A DNA stretch of 64,000 nucleotides from Planctomycetota bacterium (GTDB taxonomy: Bacteria > Planctomycetota > UBA1135 > GCA-002686595). The notes below the pieces were generated by a model. That model had not been told where the DNA came from and did no database searches. It saw only the letters and a list, made by a program, of their open reading frames with translations. Location of the stretch: positions 1 to 64,000 of the forward strand of contig SIAI01000016.1 of assembly GCA_009691855.1 (NCBI GenBank), in the 5' to 3' direction. Of the stretch, positions 51,386 to 60,498 are shown in pieces. Made by a program: the position numbers and the translations under genes. Position 1 is the first letter of the stretch; each line of letters starts with the position of its first letter.

Positions 51386-53740
51386 TCAGAGGCGGATGCC
51401 GGCCAGGAAGGCGTCCACGCTTGTGCGCCAGTGCGTGACGCTCGCCTCGGGGCCGGTGCACTTGACGAAGTAGGACTGGTCCGGGGCCTCGATCACCGCG
51501 CCGATCATGCGCCAGCCCGGCTCGTTCAGTCGCTGTCCGGAGCCCGGCGAGGTTTCGGCCACGTAGGTGCCGCCGAGCTCCAGGCGGTGAAGCTTCAGAC
51601 CGTCGTGTCCCGCCTCGCTCCGGCTGGCCACGTCCTTCGAGGCCCGGCCGTCGGGTTGTTCGAATTGAGCACACCAGCGCGCGAGATTGTCCTCGACCGA
51701 CCCGCCGCCTCCAGGGAAGGAGAACACCACCAGCTCGGCGTCCTTGGCTCCGCCCTGGCCCGGCAAGCGGAACTGCGCCACGCGCATCGAGCTCGAGGGC
51801 TTGGTCTTCTCCCAGCCCGGCTGCGGGGCGAAGGGGTCGGCTGGGGCGGCGGCCTGCTTCTTCGGCGCTTCTTGCTTGGCGGCTCCGTCCAGGATGTCGA
51901 CCTCGATCAACAGATAGCGAGGGTTGCGCGAGCCGCGGATCGAGAAGCGCTGCGAGCCCTCCCAGACGAACGCGCTGTGGACCAGGGGGGGCTCCCAGTT
52001 GTTGTCGATCTCGATGTCGTCGACGATGATCATGTTCTTGCCCTCGCGTGCGGCCACGAACACGAAGTGCTGTCCGTCGGGCGAGAAGTCGATGGCGCTG
52101 CGCATCACCACGCCGTAGGGAGCGCTTTCCTTGCCGTCGACCACGACGACCCAGCCCTTCTCGTGGACCGCGACCCAGGCCACACGCTTGCCGTCGGCGC
52201 TGAAGGTCGGCGGACCCTTGGCGACCTTGGTGTAGGCGCGGGTGTCGCCGGACTGGAGCTTGCCGCCCGGACCGTATTCGACGCCATCCAGGACCACCAC
52301 GAAGTGGTTCTCTTCCTTCTCGGCCACGTAGGCGTAGCGCGATCCGTCTGGACTGAAGGTCAGGCTGCGATAGCTCGAGACCACCGGCCCTTCGACGCCA
52401 TCGACCACCAGCGCCTCACGCTTCTCGCCGCGCCGCACCGAGTAGAAGAGGCGCGAGCTGTTGGGCACGTAGCTGAGCGGCGTCTTGCCCAGGCGCTTGA
52501 AGCGCTGACCCTCGACGCCATCGACGACGACCAGCTTGTCGTCTTCGACCTCGGCCAGATACGCAGTGCGCTTGCCGTCCGGGCTGAAGCGAATGCCCGG
52601 TGGGTCGATCTTGTCGTACTCCTTGCCCTCTTTGCCGTCGATCAGCGCCAGACGCTTCTCGCCGCGCTTGACGATCGAGGCCAGGCGCTTGCCATCGGGG
52701 CTGAAGGACAGGCTCTCCAGCGCGTGGGAGCTCTGCTCCACGCCATCGACCGTCATGAACCAGCCCTCGCCGCGGGTGGCGAGGTAGGCGACGCGCGAAC
52801 CCTCGGGGCTGAGCGCAAGGCCGGTGCAGCCGGTGTAGGGGCCGACCTCCTTGCCGTCGACGACGACGAACCACTCTTCGCCGCGCTTGCCCACGAAGCC
52901 GACGCGCGAGCCATCCGCCGAGATCTCGAAGGCGTCCGCCATCTTCTCGGGCGAGCCGCCCTTCGGCGCGCTGCTGAGCGAGCGCAGCTCGTCGAAGGGG
53001 CCGTAGGGCACGCCGTCCACGACGCCAAACCACTTGCCCTCGCGAAGGCCCACGTGCACGGCGTGCTGGCCGCGCTCGCTGAACTTGAATCCGGCGGCGC
53101 TGTCGAACAGCGCCCCCTCCTCGCCGTCGAGGACTACCAGGTACTTGCCGGCCGAGGAGGCCGAAAAGCCGTAGCGCTTGCCGTCCGGGCTGAAGACGAT
53201 GCCCTGCGGGGCGATGCCGCTGTAGAGCGCGCTCTCCTGGCCGTCGATCACGGCCGCCTGTCCGCCCTCCTTGGCCGCCACCCAAGCGCAGCGCGCGCCG
53301 TCCGGCGAGAACACGACGCCCTGCTTGGAGATGCCGCGGTACTCGTAGGGTTTTCCGTCGAGCACGACGTACTGCTTGCCGGGCCGCGTGCCAACGTAGG
53401 CGAGGTGCTTGCCGTCCGGGCTGAAGACCAGGCTTCCGGAGGCGACGCCCTCGAAGACCTCGCCCTTCTCGCCGTCCACGACCACGGCGATCCCGTCGCC
53501 GGACATGATCATGTACGCCACGCGGCGGCCGTCGGGGCTGGACACGAACGACTCCTCGTTCATGGAGGGGTCGTTGAAGCCGATGATCGTTTCCTTCACG
53601 TGCACGCGCACCTTGCCGCTGGCGTCAGCGCGTTCGAACTCGTCCGGCGCGGCCTGGGTGGCCTGCTGTGGAATGGCCTGGCTCGGCCGCGGAAGGAGGA
53701 GGAGCAGCAGCGCGGGCGCGGAAAGAATGCGAAGGATCAT
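51386..53740 (-). CDS. Secreted WD40-like (PD40) beta-propeller protein
   Basis: A 784-residue protein from ATG 53740 with a signal peptide MILRILSAPALLLLLLPRPS. About 13 repeats of ~40-44 residues follow, each with SPDGKRxAY-type and VVVDGxEG-type strands (for example FSPDGKHLAYVGTRPGKQYV and VVVDGKEVGPYTGC). They should form one or two TolB-like propellers. A C-terminal domain (about 620-784) has the PSSSMRVAQFRLPG, FSFPGGGGSVEDNLARW and TGPEASVTHW segments, a module seen at the end of several secreted planctomycete proteins. No enzyme is evident. Confidence 0.78.
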   Translation of the reverse strand: MILRILSAPALLLLLLPRPSQAIPQQATQAAPDEFERADASGKVRVHVKETIIGFNDPSMNEESFVSSPDGRRVAYMIMSGDGIAVVVDGEKGEVFEGVASGSLVFSPDGKHLAYVGTRPGKQYVVLDGKPYEYRGISKQGVVFSPDGARCAWVAAKEGGQAAVIDGQESALYSGIAPQGIVFSPDGKRYGFSASSAGKYLVVLDGEEGALFDSAAGFKFSERGQHAVHVGLREGKWFGVVDGVPYGPFDELRSLSSAPKGGSPEKMADAFEISADGSRVGFVGKRGEEWFVVVDGKEVGPYTGCTGLALSPEGSRVAYLATRGEGWFMTVDGVEQSSHALESLSFSPDGKRLASIVKRGEKRLALIDGKEGKEYDKIDPPGIRFSPDGKRTAYLAEVEDDKLVVVDGVEGQRFKRLGKTPLSYVPNSSRLFYSVRRGEKREALVVDGVEGPVVSSYRSLTFSPDGSRYAYVAEKEENHFVVVLDGVEYGPGGKLQSGDTRAYTKVAKGPPTFSADGKRVAWVAVHEKGWVVVVDGKESAPYGVVMRSAIDFSPDGQHFVFVAAREGKNMIIVDDIEIDNNWEPPLVHSAFVWEGSQRFSIRGSRNPRYLLIEVDILDGAAKQEAPKKQAAAPADPFAPQPGWEKTKPSSSMRVAQFRLPGQGGAKDAELVVFSFPGGGGSVEDNLARWCAQFEQPDGRASKDVASRSEAGHDGLKLHRLELGGTYVAETSPGSGQRLNEPGWRMIGAVIEAPDQSYFVKCTGPEASVTHWRTSVDAFLAGIRL

Positions 53741-53858
53741 GGCGGACAGGGCGATAGAGGGGCGAAGCCCGGGGGCTGGCGCAGGATACGGCGTGAACGC
53801 CAGGCCGTGAGGAAGCAGACGGTAGGCGGGCTGGGCGAGCCTGTAAAGCGCGCGCGGA

Positions 53859-54882
53859 TCAGGGGGCCGGATCGTCGAAGAGTTGCCCCTGGCGCGCGCG
53901 GGGGCGCAGATTCTCGAGGCCCTCGTCGCCGCGGAGCTGCAAGCCGTGCTTGCGGCACAGGACGGCGCTCAGGTCCGCCAGCGCGCGGAAGTGCACGCCC
54001 TCGCCGCGCATCCGTCGTCCGAAACGGTTCTCCTGCAGCGCTTCCTCGCGCATCTCCGCCAGGGCGGCCAGCACGGGGCCAGCGCGCTCGGGCAGGACTT
54101 CCTCGAGCCGGTGCTGGAAGACCGGGAGGACCTCTGCCGGCAAGCGTAGGAGGACCGAGAATGCCAGGCGCGCGCCGGCCGCGGAAGCGCGTTCGATGTG
54201 CTCGCCCCAGGCCTTCCTCGCTGAGGCGCGGGATCAACGGGGCCAGAGCGAGTCCGGTGGGGATGCCCGCCTCCGCAGTGGGCGCAGCGTCTCCATTCGC
54301 TCGGCAGGCGTCGGCGCGCCCGGCTCGAGCGCGCGCGCGATCTCTGGGTTCGCGAAGGGGAAGCTGAGGAAGACGCGTACGCCGGCGCGCTCGTGCAGCT
54401 CGGCCAGGAGTTCGGCGTCGCGCCGGATCAGCACGCCCTTGGTGACGATCGTGAGCGGCTGCGCGAAGCGCAGGCAGACCTCGAGGCACCGGCGCGTCAG
54501 CCCGTAGCGTGCCTCGAGCGGTTGATAGGCGTCGGTGACGCCCGAGAAGGTGATCGGCTCAACGCGCCAGGACTGCCGCACGAGCTCGCGCTCGAGCAGC
54601 TCGGGCAGGTTGCGCTTGACCACGATGCGCTTCTCGAAGTCGCTGCCCGAGCCGAAGCCGAGGCACTGGTGCGTCGGCCGCGCGTAGCAGTAAGCGCAAG
54701 CGTGGGTGCAACCTCGGTAGGGGTTGAGGCTCCAGCGGAAGGGCAGGTCCGGGCTCTCGTTTTTGCGCCAGCCCGCTGCGCGCGTCCTCCTCGTGCACTT
54801 CGAGGCGCGCCAGCTCGGGCTCGAAGCGTTCGAGCGTCTCACGGACCCAGGGGTTGCGCGGATTCCAGGCGCTTCGAGCCAT
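53859..54882 (-). pseudogene. Radical SAM protein (PA0069/Rv2578c-like), three frameshifts
   Basis: Read from ATG 54882 the product begins MARSAWNPRNPWVRETLERF. Near 54760-54768 (a CAAAAAC run) the frame must shift to continue with NESPDLPFRWSLNPYRGCTH and the radical SAM cluster motif CTHACAYCYARPTH. Near 54276-54284 it shifts again to reach TAEAGIPTGLALAPLIP. Near 54213-54216 (an extra G) it shifts back to GEHIERASAAGARL and the C-terminal PAEVLPVFQHRLEEVLPERA up to the stop at 53859. Joined, the parts give a full-length ~340-residue member of the family, with nothing large missing. Either the gene is decaying or the sequence has clustered indel errors. Confidence 0.8.
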
Positions 54883-54956
54883 GCGGACGCTTCGCTCCTC
54901 CCACCCCAGGGCGTTTGTCGCCTCGGCGCGCCCGCGACGCGAGGGAGCGGAAACGA

Positions 54957-54994
54957 GCGCGCCGCCGTGCTCCTTGAGGAGCGCGACGGCGCGC
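54957..54994 (-). terminator. Long hairpin terminator of the triple Cys-motif gene
   Basis: A 17-bp stem with two mismatches (GCGCGCCG...CGGCGCGC outside, GCTCC/GGAGC inside) and a TTGA loop, followed on the minus strand by TCGTTTCC. It lies 20 bp past the stop at 55015. The tail resembles the TTCGTTTCC after the tRNA terminator. Confidence 0.7.
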
Positions 54995-55014
54995 GCTGGT
55001 CCGTTGTGCCGGGT

Positions 55015-55710
55015 TCAGTTTTTCTTGGGTTCGGCCGGCTTCGCCGCAGGGGCCTTGTCGAGCAGAGCCAGGTACTTGGCCGGCTCCTTGTCGAAGGCGG
55101 CGGGGCACTTCTCGCAGCAGAAGCGCGTCAGGCGCGTGCCGTAGAGATGGTCGACGCCTGCGCCCTCGATCTTCTTTCCGCTGACGAGACAGGTGTCGAG
55201 CGGGTAGGACTTGACCTGCTCCGCGATCAGCGCGGCGTCGATCGAAGCCATGTACTTCGCCGGCTCCTTCTGGAAGCCCTTGATGCAGTTCTTGCAGCAC
55301 ATGCGGACGAGGCGCGTGCCGTACACGAAGTCCACGGGTTCGCCCATGCTGCCGCCGAGTTCCTCGCCGCTCACGGCGCACGTCTTCAGCGGGTAGCTCG
55401 CCTGCTGAGCCTTGACCACGGCCTCGTCGAGGGCCTTCAGGGTCTCGGCGGGCTTGGCCTTGAACTCCTTGACGCAGCTCTTGCAGCACAGACGAACGAG
55501 GCGTCCCTCATGCACGAAGTCAAACGGCTTGCCATTCGAGTCGAGGGACTCGTGGCTGATGAGGCAGGTCGTGAGGGGGTAGGACGGCAGCTGCTCGGCG
55601 ATGACCTTCTCATCGGTCGGCGCCGCGGCGGGCGCGGCCGACTTGTCCTGGAACGCCAAGGCGACACTGGAGAGCGCGAGCACGATCGCGGAAACGGATA
55701 AGAACTTCAT
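55015..55710 (-). CDS. Secreted protein with three YHS-like Cys repeats
   Basis: A 231-residue protein; ATG 55710 was chosen because it starts the signal peptide MKFLSVSAIVLALSSVALAF (the frame also extends upstream). Three repeats of ~55-60 residues follow, each with SYPLxTCxxSxxxL and a (L/Y)xxxRLxRxCCxxC block: LVRLCCKSC, LVRMCCKNC and LTRFCCEKC. This pattern resembles YHS/TRASH metal-binding domains, probably for copper or another soft metal. It is monocistronic, with its own terminator; a TACTCT at 55749-55754 is a possible -10. The function is inferred from the cysteines. Confidence 0.78.
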   Translation of the reverse strand: MKFLSVSAIVLALSSVALAFQDKSAAPAAAPTDEKVIAEQLPSYPLTTCLISHESLDSNGKPFDFVHEGRLVRLCCKSCVKEFKAKPAETLKALDEAVVKAQQASYPLKTCAVSGEELGGSMGEPVDFVYGTRLVRMCCKNCIKGFQKEPAKYMASIDAALIAEQVKSYPLDTCLVSGKKIEGAGVDHLYGTRLTRFCCEKCPAAFDKEPAKYLALLDKAPAAKPAEPKKN

Positions 55711-55819
55711 GGTGGGTGGTGGATAGAGGTTGGGGCCGAGTCCGAGCCAGAGTACGGATCCCAGCTGGCGCGCGCGACACCCCACACACAAACGCGACCT
55801 GCCGTGGAAAAAGTGCGCA

Positions 55820-55849
55820 TTGGCGGGGCTCAGCCGACGTTCCTATACT
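55820..55849 (+). promoter_or_regulatory. Sigma-70-type promoter for the DUF3825-like gene
   Basis: TTGGCG (55820-55825) and TATACT (55844-55849) with an 18-base spacer, about 100 bases upstream of the ATG at 55951, leaving a ~95-nt leader. Confidence 0.55.
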
Positions 55850-55950
55850 GCAACGCTTCGACGGCTCGACCGAACTCCGCGCGGTCGCCCAGCGGGGTTG
55901 CGCGGGCCCAGCGGTCTTCCACCCTTTCACCCGCGTTCTCTTTGTCCTCG

Positions 55951-56850
55951 ATGGCAGACCTGGCCCCCCGTGGTTCCATGCGCCCGACCCGCGAGCAGCT
56001 TCTGGCGGACTTCGGCGACGAGTACCTGTCGATTCAGTCCCTGTTCCAGTTCTGCTTCGTGCCCGGTGGCCGCCTGAGCCTGCTCAAGGAGCTCACTCCG
56101 GTCGAGGAGTGGGGGCAGAACAACTTCGTCCTGCTCAAGTACCTGGCGGTACACATCCGTTTGTCCATCGAGCAGGGGCGCTACGTGTGGAACGGCGATC
56201 AGGTCGTGCTCACCGCGGGACGGCTGTTCTCGACCAAGGGCGTTCCGCTGTACCTCGGGCTGGTGCGCAACAGCACGCCGAACGAGAACCCCTGGGTGCT
56301 GAACTGGGTCGGCGAGCGCCCGAGCACGGCCGAACTCCCCGAGCCCGCCGACCTGGGCGAGTGGCCCTTGCTCGACGTGCGCAACGAGGTCGTGATCGCG
56401 TGCGATCTGGCCGCGGACGAGCGCCGCTTGCAGCTCGGCGCGCTGGCGCAGACGCCGCTGGTCGTGCAGAGCTCGGCCATCGCCGGCGCCGTGCACTGGT
56501 CGCTGCACCGCGGCCTCTCCGTGCGCCAGATCCACGGCGGGGGACGCGGCTACTTCGTCCCCGTCTACCTCTCGAGTCGCGACGACCTGACCGTGGCGCC
56601 GGAACTCGTTGCGCCCGTGCAGGTGCAGTCGAATCGACTCGTCGTGCGCACTTTGCTCGATCCGCACGTCGCCTATTCCCCGGCGCGCGCGGTGGTGGAG
56701 CGCTGGGAGCAGATCCCAACTTGGTTGCTCGACGCCTGGGATCAGGCAACGGAAGGCAACGAAGGCAGCCCGACGGACGACGAGCCCGGCGACGAAGACG
56801 AGGGCGACGAGCCTAAACGGGCTGAGCACGAGCCGGAGGATGACGAATAG
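55951..56850 (+). CDS. DUF3825-like protein with acidic tail
   Basis: A 299-residue soluble protein. ATG 55951 is chosen because conserved-looking sequence starts soon after it (MRPTREQLLADFGDEYLSIQ). The body (about 30-270) contains EEWGQNNFVLLKYLAVHIRL, AGRLFSTKGVPLYLGLVRN and PWVLNWVGERP, resembling the DUF3825 domain, whose function is unknown (sometimes next to OST-HTH/NYN RNA-binding proteins). The last ~35 residues are almost all Asp, Glu and Pro. It has one of the clearer promoters here. The family assignment is from memory of the motif pattern and is moderate. Confidence 0.5.
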   Translation: MADLAPRGSMRPTREQLLADFGDEYLSIQSLFQFCFVPGGRLSLLKELTPVEEWGQNNFVLLKYLAVHIRLSIEQGRYVWNGDQVVLTAGRLFSTKGVPLYLGLVRNSTPNENPWVLNWVGERPSTAELPEPADLGEWPLLDVRNEVVIACDLAADERRLQLGALAQTPLVVQSSAIAGAVHWSLHRGLSVRQIHGGGRGYFVPVYLSSRDDLTVAPELVAPVQVQSNRLVVRTLLDPHVAYSPARAVVERWEQIPTWLLDAWDQATEGNEGSPTDDEPGDEDEGDEPKRAEHEPEDDE

Positions 56851-56882
56851 GCGCGCTGGGACGCGTGCGAGCTGCCAGTCTC

Positions 56883-58889
56883 ATGCGCTTGCGTCCTGCG
56901 ACGATCCTCGTTCTGCTCGCCTTCGCCGCGCTGGTGCTCTTCGCGCATTCGCCGCTGCTGCGTTCCGGCTTCTTGCCCGCGGACTACGCCTCCGTCTTGG
57001 GAGCCGAAGGCGCGCTGAGACAATGGGCGCAGGCGTCGAGCGCCCTGTGGGGCTTGCCGCGGCCGGGCGCGTCGGCCGGCGCGTGGCGCCTCGAGGCGCT
57101 GGCGCTGCTGCTCTTGGCCGCCGCCGCGAGTCGTGCCTTCTCGAGCCGGCTGCTCGCGCCCTGGATCGGTGAGCACTCCGCGCAGGCCGCGGCCTGGGTC
57201 GCGGCCCTGCTGCTGCCGCTGCACCCCGCCGCGTCGGCCGCGATCGCGGATCTTGCCAGCCGCGGAGAGATCCTGGGGCTCGGCCTCGGGCTGAGCGCGT
57301 GCGCGTTGTTCCTCGTTGGGCGCCAGGACGAGCGCGAGGGCCGGACGGCTGCCAGCCTGCTGCTGCTGCTGGCCGCTGGCTGGGCCTCGAGCGTGGCGCC
57401 CTTCTTCGCGCTGATCTTGACGGCGGCGGAGTACTTCAGCGTGCGCCGTCATCGCCGCCGCACGCTGCGCGCGCGAACCGCGGCCACGACCTTGGCGATC
57501 TTCGGTTCTGCGGCGGCGTTGCCGTGGGTGTTCCGCGGGCTGCCCATCGCGCTCGCACCGGACGCGGAGGATCTGCGCGCTTCGCTCCAGGCGTTGTTCC
57601 TCGAGCTCGGGCGCGTGGCCGCCCCGGGGAGCGAGGTCTCGGGCATCCTGGGCACGTTGCTGAGCGGGGCACTGCTGCTGCTCGCCCTGCAGCCGGCGTT
57701 CCGCGCCGCGCGCAACGCGCCGCGTCTGTGGGGTGCCCTGGTCTTCGCCTGGAGTTGCGCCTTGCTGCTCGCCTTGCCGTGGTCGAGTTCGGGCCCGAGT
57801 GGTCGCGAGCTGTTGGCGACGTGGGTCCTGTGCGGCGCGCTCGGGCTGACGCTCACCGCCCTCGCACGGCCGTGGCGCGCGCTGGGCGTCGGCGCGCTGG
57901 CCGTGGGCTGGGCGATCCTGGCCCACCTCGGCGCGCGCCCGTGGCTCGCGGGCTCGCGCGAACTGGCGCGGCTGCACGGCGCGCTCGTGGCCCTCGAGCT
58001 TCCTGCGGACGGAAGAGTGCTGTTGCTCGACCCACCGCGCATCCAGGGCCTTCCATCTCTGGCCGCGGACCTCGGCTGGTTGACGCATCCACGCCTGCGC
58101 CCGGATGCCGGCGAATCGCCCTTCGACGCGTGCCGCGTCCGCGCGCTCACGCGCGAGGCCTTCCTCGCCTTCGTGTCTACCGCCGAGTTCCAGCAGCTTC
58201 GCGCTGGCAAGCTGATCGTGGTGTCACGCGAGCAAGAGACGGGGCTGCTGCGCGCCATGCGCGTGCCGCCGCCGACGCCGGAGACTGCGCCGCGCAGCTG
58301 GCCGCGGAGCCTCTTCTTCGAGGCCCCGCCGGACGCGCCGATCGATCCGCTGGCGACCGAGTGCGTGCGTCTCGTGGCGGAGCTCTCCACACCGGTGCGC
58401 GAGCTCCAGTGGCTCGGGTGGCAGACGTTCGAGGGCGCCAACGGGTCCTTGGCGGGCTGGATCGGCGTGCGCTCCGGGCGGCGCGTGGCCGAGTTCGACA
58501 TGGCCTCCTCGCTCGAGTGGCGCCTGGCCGGCGCGGTGCGGAGGCTGGTGGTGGAGAAGGGCGTGAACGAGCTCGAGCGCGGCGAGCTCCTGCCGCGCGC
58601 AGCCGCGCTGGTCGAGCTGGGCGCGCCAGCGCCGCGCGGCGGTGACTGGCTCTTCCCGCTGGCGCCGGCGGAGCACGCTGGCGAGCCCGGTGGGGCCTAC
58701 GCGCTCACGCTGCTGGCACTGGCCGACCTGGAGTGCGTCTCGATCCCGCTCGAGCTCGAGTCCGGCCTGCTGCGCGCGCGCGACGCGCAGCGCTTCGCGC
58801 GGCGAAAGGGCGACTCGTCGCTCGCCTGGACCGTCGAGTATCGTAGCGGGACCCACGTGCTGAGCCGCACCCGCGGCCGCATCCGCTAG
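56883..58889 (+). CDS. Polytopic membrane protein of unknown function
   Basis: A 668-residue protein from ATG 56883 (a GTG at 56865 adds six residues). The first ~340 residues hold about nine hydrophobic segments (for example ATILVLLAFAALVLFAHSPL and AAWVAALLLPLHPAASAAIA) in the manner of GT-C-type or O-mannosyl-like proteins. HPAASAAIADLASRGEILGL resembles a motif of TPR-linked membrane glycosyltransferase relatives. The C-terminal half is soluble and without a recognised family. It ends three bases before queF. No catalytic residue can be named. Confidence 0.6.
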   Translation: MRLRPATILVLLAFAALVLFAHSPLLRSGFLPADYASVLGAEGALRQWAQASSALWGLPRPGASAGAWRLEALALLLLAAAASRAFSSRLLAPWIGEHSAQAAAWVAALLLPLHPAASAAIADLASRGEILGLGLGLSACALFLVGRQDEREGRTAASLLLLLAAGWASSVAPFFALILTAAEYFSVRRHRRRTLRARTAATTLAIFGSAAALPWVFRGLPIALAPDAEDLRASLQALFLELGRVAAPGSEVSGILGTLLSGALLLLALQPAFRAARNAPRLWGALVFAWSCALLLALPWSSSGPSGRELLATWVLCGALGLTLTALARPWRALGVGALAVGWAILAHLGARPWLAGSRELARLHGALVALELPADGRVLLLDPPRIQGLPSLAADLGWLTHPRLRPDAGESPFDACRVRALTREAFLAFVSTAEFQQLRAGKLIVVSREQETGLLRAMRVPPPTPETAPRSWPRSLFFEAPPDAPIDPLATECVRLVAELSTPVRELQWLGWQTFEGANGSLAGWIGVRSGRRVAEFDMASSLEWRLAGAVRRLVVEKGVNELERGELLPRAAALVELGAPAPRGGDWLFPLAPAEHAGEPGGAYALTLLALADLECVSIPLELESGLLRARDAQRFARRKGDSSLAWTVEYRSGTHVLSRTRGRIR

Positions 58890-58892
58890 AGC

Positions 58893-59243
58893 ATGAGCAC
58901 CCGACCGTCCCGCGCGCTGGAGACCTTCCCCAACCCCAATCCGGGGCGCGACTACGAGATCCGCCTGGAAGCGCCCGAGTTCACCTGCCTGTGCCCGAAG
59001 ACGGGCCAGCCCGACTTCGCCACGCTGCGCGTGCGCTACGTGCCCGACCAGTACTGCGTGGAGCTCAAGAGTCTGAAGCTCTACCTGTGGTCGTTCCGCG
59101 ACGAGGGCGCCTTCCACGAGGCGGTCACGAACCGGATCCTCGACGACCTGGTGGCGGCGCTCGCGCCGCGGCGTATGTCGGTCGAAGCCGACTTCCTCGT
59201 GCGCGGTGGGATCCACACGGTCGTGGAAGTCCACCATCCCTGA
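58893..59243 (+). CDS. queF: NADPH-dependent 7-cyano-7-deazaguanine reductase
   Basis: A 116-residue unimodular (type I) QueF. ATG 58893 follows the upstream stop by three bases. The catalytic Cys is in [14 protein letters not shown], and the family motif [20 protein letters not shown] contains the NADPH/substrate Glu and Lys. It reduces preQ0 to preQ1 in queuosine synthesis. Other que genes are not in the window. Its end is 13 bp from the convergent adenosine deaminase stop. Confidence 0.95.
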   Translation: MSTRPSRALETFPNPNPGRDYEIRLEAPEFTCLCPKTGQPDFATLRVRYVPDQYCVELKSLKLYLWSFRDEGAFHEAVTNRILDDLVAALAPRRMSVEADFLVRGGIHTVVEVHHP

Positions 59244-59256
59244 GCGACCCGCGGGG

Positions 59257-60387
59257 TCAATCCGGCACGCCGTAGCGCTTGCGCGGTGCCAGGCCGTGGG
59301 CAGCACGCAGGGTGTTGAAGCCGCGCTTGATGCGCTCGTAGATCATGCGGCAGCGGTAGTCGTAGTGCGCGAAGGCCGACTTCATGCCGTTGATCGTGAG
59401 CGTCTCCAGGTCGTCGAAGGAGAGCGCGAAGGTCTGCACGGCCAGGAAGTACTCGTCGCTCAGCGTCGTGCCGCTCATCAGGCGGTTGTCCGTGCTGAGC
59501 GTGAGGCGATAGCCGAGGGCCTGGAAGATCGGGAACGGGTGGCTGGGCAGGTCGATCGCCGCGCCGGTGTGGACGTTGCTCGACAAGCACACCTCCAGCG
59601 GGATGCGGTGATCGAGCACGTACTGCGCCAGGGGTCCGATCTTGACCACCTTGCCCTCGAACATCACCAGGTCCTCGCACAGGCGCGTGCCGTGCCCGAT
59701 GCGGTGCGCGCCGCAGTACTGCAGCGCTTGCCAGATGCTCTCCGGTCCGAAGCTCTCGCCGGCGTGGATCGTGATCGAAAAGTTCATGCGCTTGGCCAGC
59801 TGGAAGGCGCGCACGTGCTCCTTGGCCGGGTGACCGGCCTCCTCGCCCGCCAAGTCGAAGCCCACGCAGCCGCGCTCGCGGTGCGCGAGGGCCAGCCCGA
59901 CCAGCTTGACCGAGAGCTCGGGATCCTCGTTGCGTAGCGCGCACACGATCAGGCCGAAGCCGATCGAGAGCTCGGCTCGCGCGCGCTCCAGGCCGCGCAG
60001 CACGGCCAGCATGACCGCGTCGAGCCCGAGCCCGCCACGCGTGTGGAAGTGCGGCGCGAAGCGCACCTCCTGGTAGACGACGTTCTCGGCCGCGGCGTCG
60101 GCCAGGCACTCGTAGGCCACGCGCTCGAGGGCCTCCTCGCTTTGCATCACGGCGATCGTGTGGCGGAAGCCCTCGAGGTAGAGCGCGAGCTGCTTCTTGT
60201 TCGCGCCCTCGAAAAACCAGCGCCCGAGGCTCTCGGGGTCGGCGTACGGCAGCTCGCCGTAGCTCGCTTGCCGCGCCAGCTCGAGCACGGTCGCGGGGCG
60301 CAGGCTGCCGTCGAGGTGCTCGTGCAGGCATACCTTGGGGATCGCGCGCACCAGTTCGCGCGAGGGCAGGGCCGTTTCGGCGCTCAT
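59257..60387 (-). CDS. add: Adenosine deaminase
   Basis: A 376-residue TIM-barrel amidohydrolase from ATG 60387. Zinc ligands and catalytic residues are seen in KVCLHEHLDGSL, ITIHAGESFGPE, AHRIGHGTRL, PLEVCLSSNVHTG and LSTDNRLMSGTTLSDEY. The motif set matches true adenosine deaminases rather than adenine deaminases. It converts adenosine to inosine and ammonia for purine salvage. It is divergent from gltX. Confidence 0.92.
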   Translation of the reverse strand: MSAETALPSRELVRAIPKVCLHEHLDGSLRPATVLELARQASYGELPYADPESLGRWFFEGANKKQLALYLEGFRHTIAVMQSEEALERVAYECLADAAAENVVYQEVRFAPHFHTRGGLGLDAVMLAVLRGLERARAELSIGFGLIVCALRNEDPELSVKLVGLALAHRERGCVGFDLAGEEAGHPAKEHVRAFQLAKRMNFSITIHAGESFGPESIWQALQYCGAHRIGHGTRLCEDLVMFEGKVVKIGPLAQYVLDHRIPLEVCLSSNVHTGAAIDLPSHPFPIFQALGYRLTLSTDNRLMSGTTLSDEYFLAVQTFALSFDDLETLTINGMKSAFAHYDYRCRMIYERIKRGFNTLRAAHGLAPRKRYGVPD

Positions 60388-60433
60388 CGGAGGGCTCTTC
60401 GGCCGTTGGCGCGGCGCGGGGAGAGTGCGGGGC

Positions 60434-60462
60434 GAGACAGTCGATCCACGGGTGCGTATCCT
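60434..60462 (+). promoter_or_regulatory. Promoter of gltX
   Basis: GAGACA (60434-60439) and TATCCT (60457-60462), spacer 17. The -10 is identical to the one before thiG. The start codon lies 36 bases after the -10. Confidence 0.5.
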
Positions 60463-60498
60463 CTGCGCCCTCGCACCTCGCCGTCCAGTGAAGAGCCC

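Noticed and set aside
51375-51674. N-terminal extension of the LMW phosphatase into the propeller gene.
   Set aside because: It would overlap the well-supported propeller coding region in another frame; the GTG at 51374 leaves a normal-length phosphatase.
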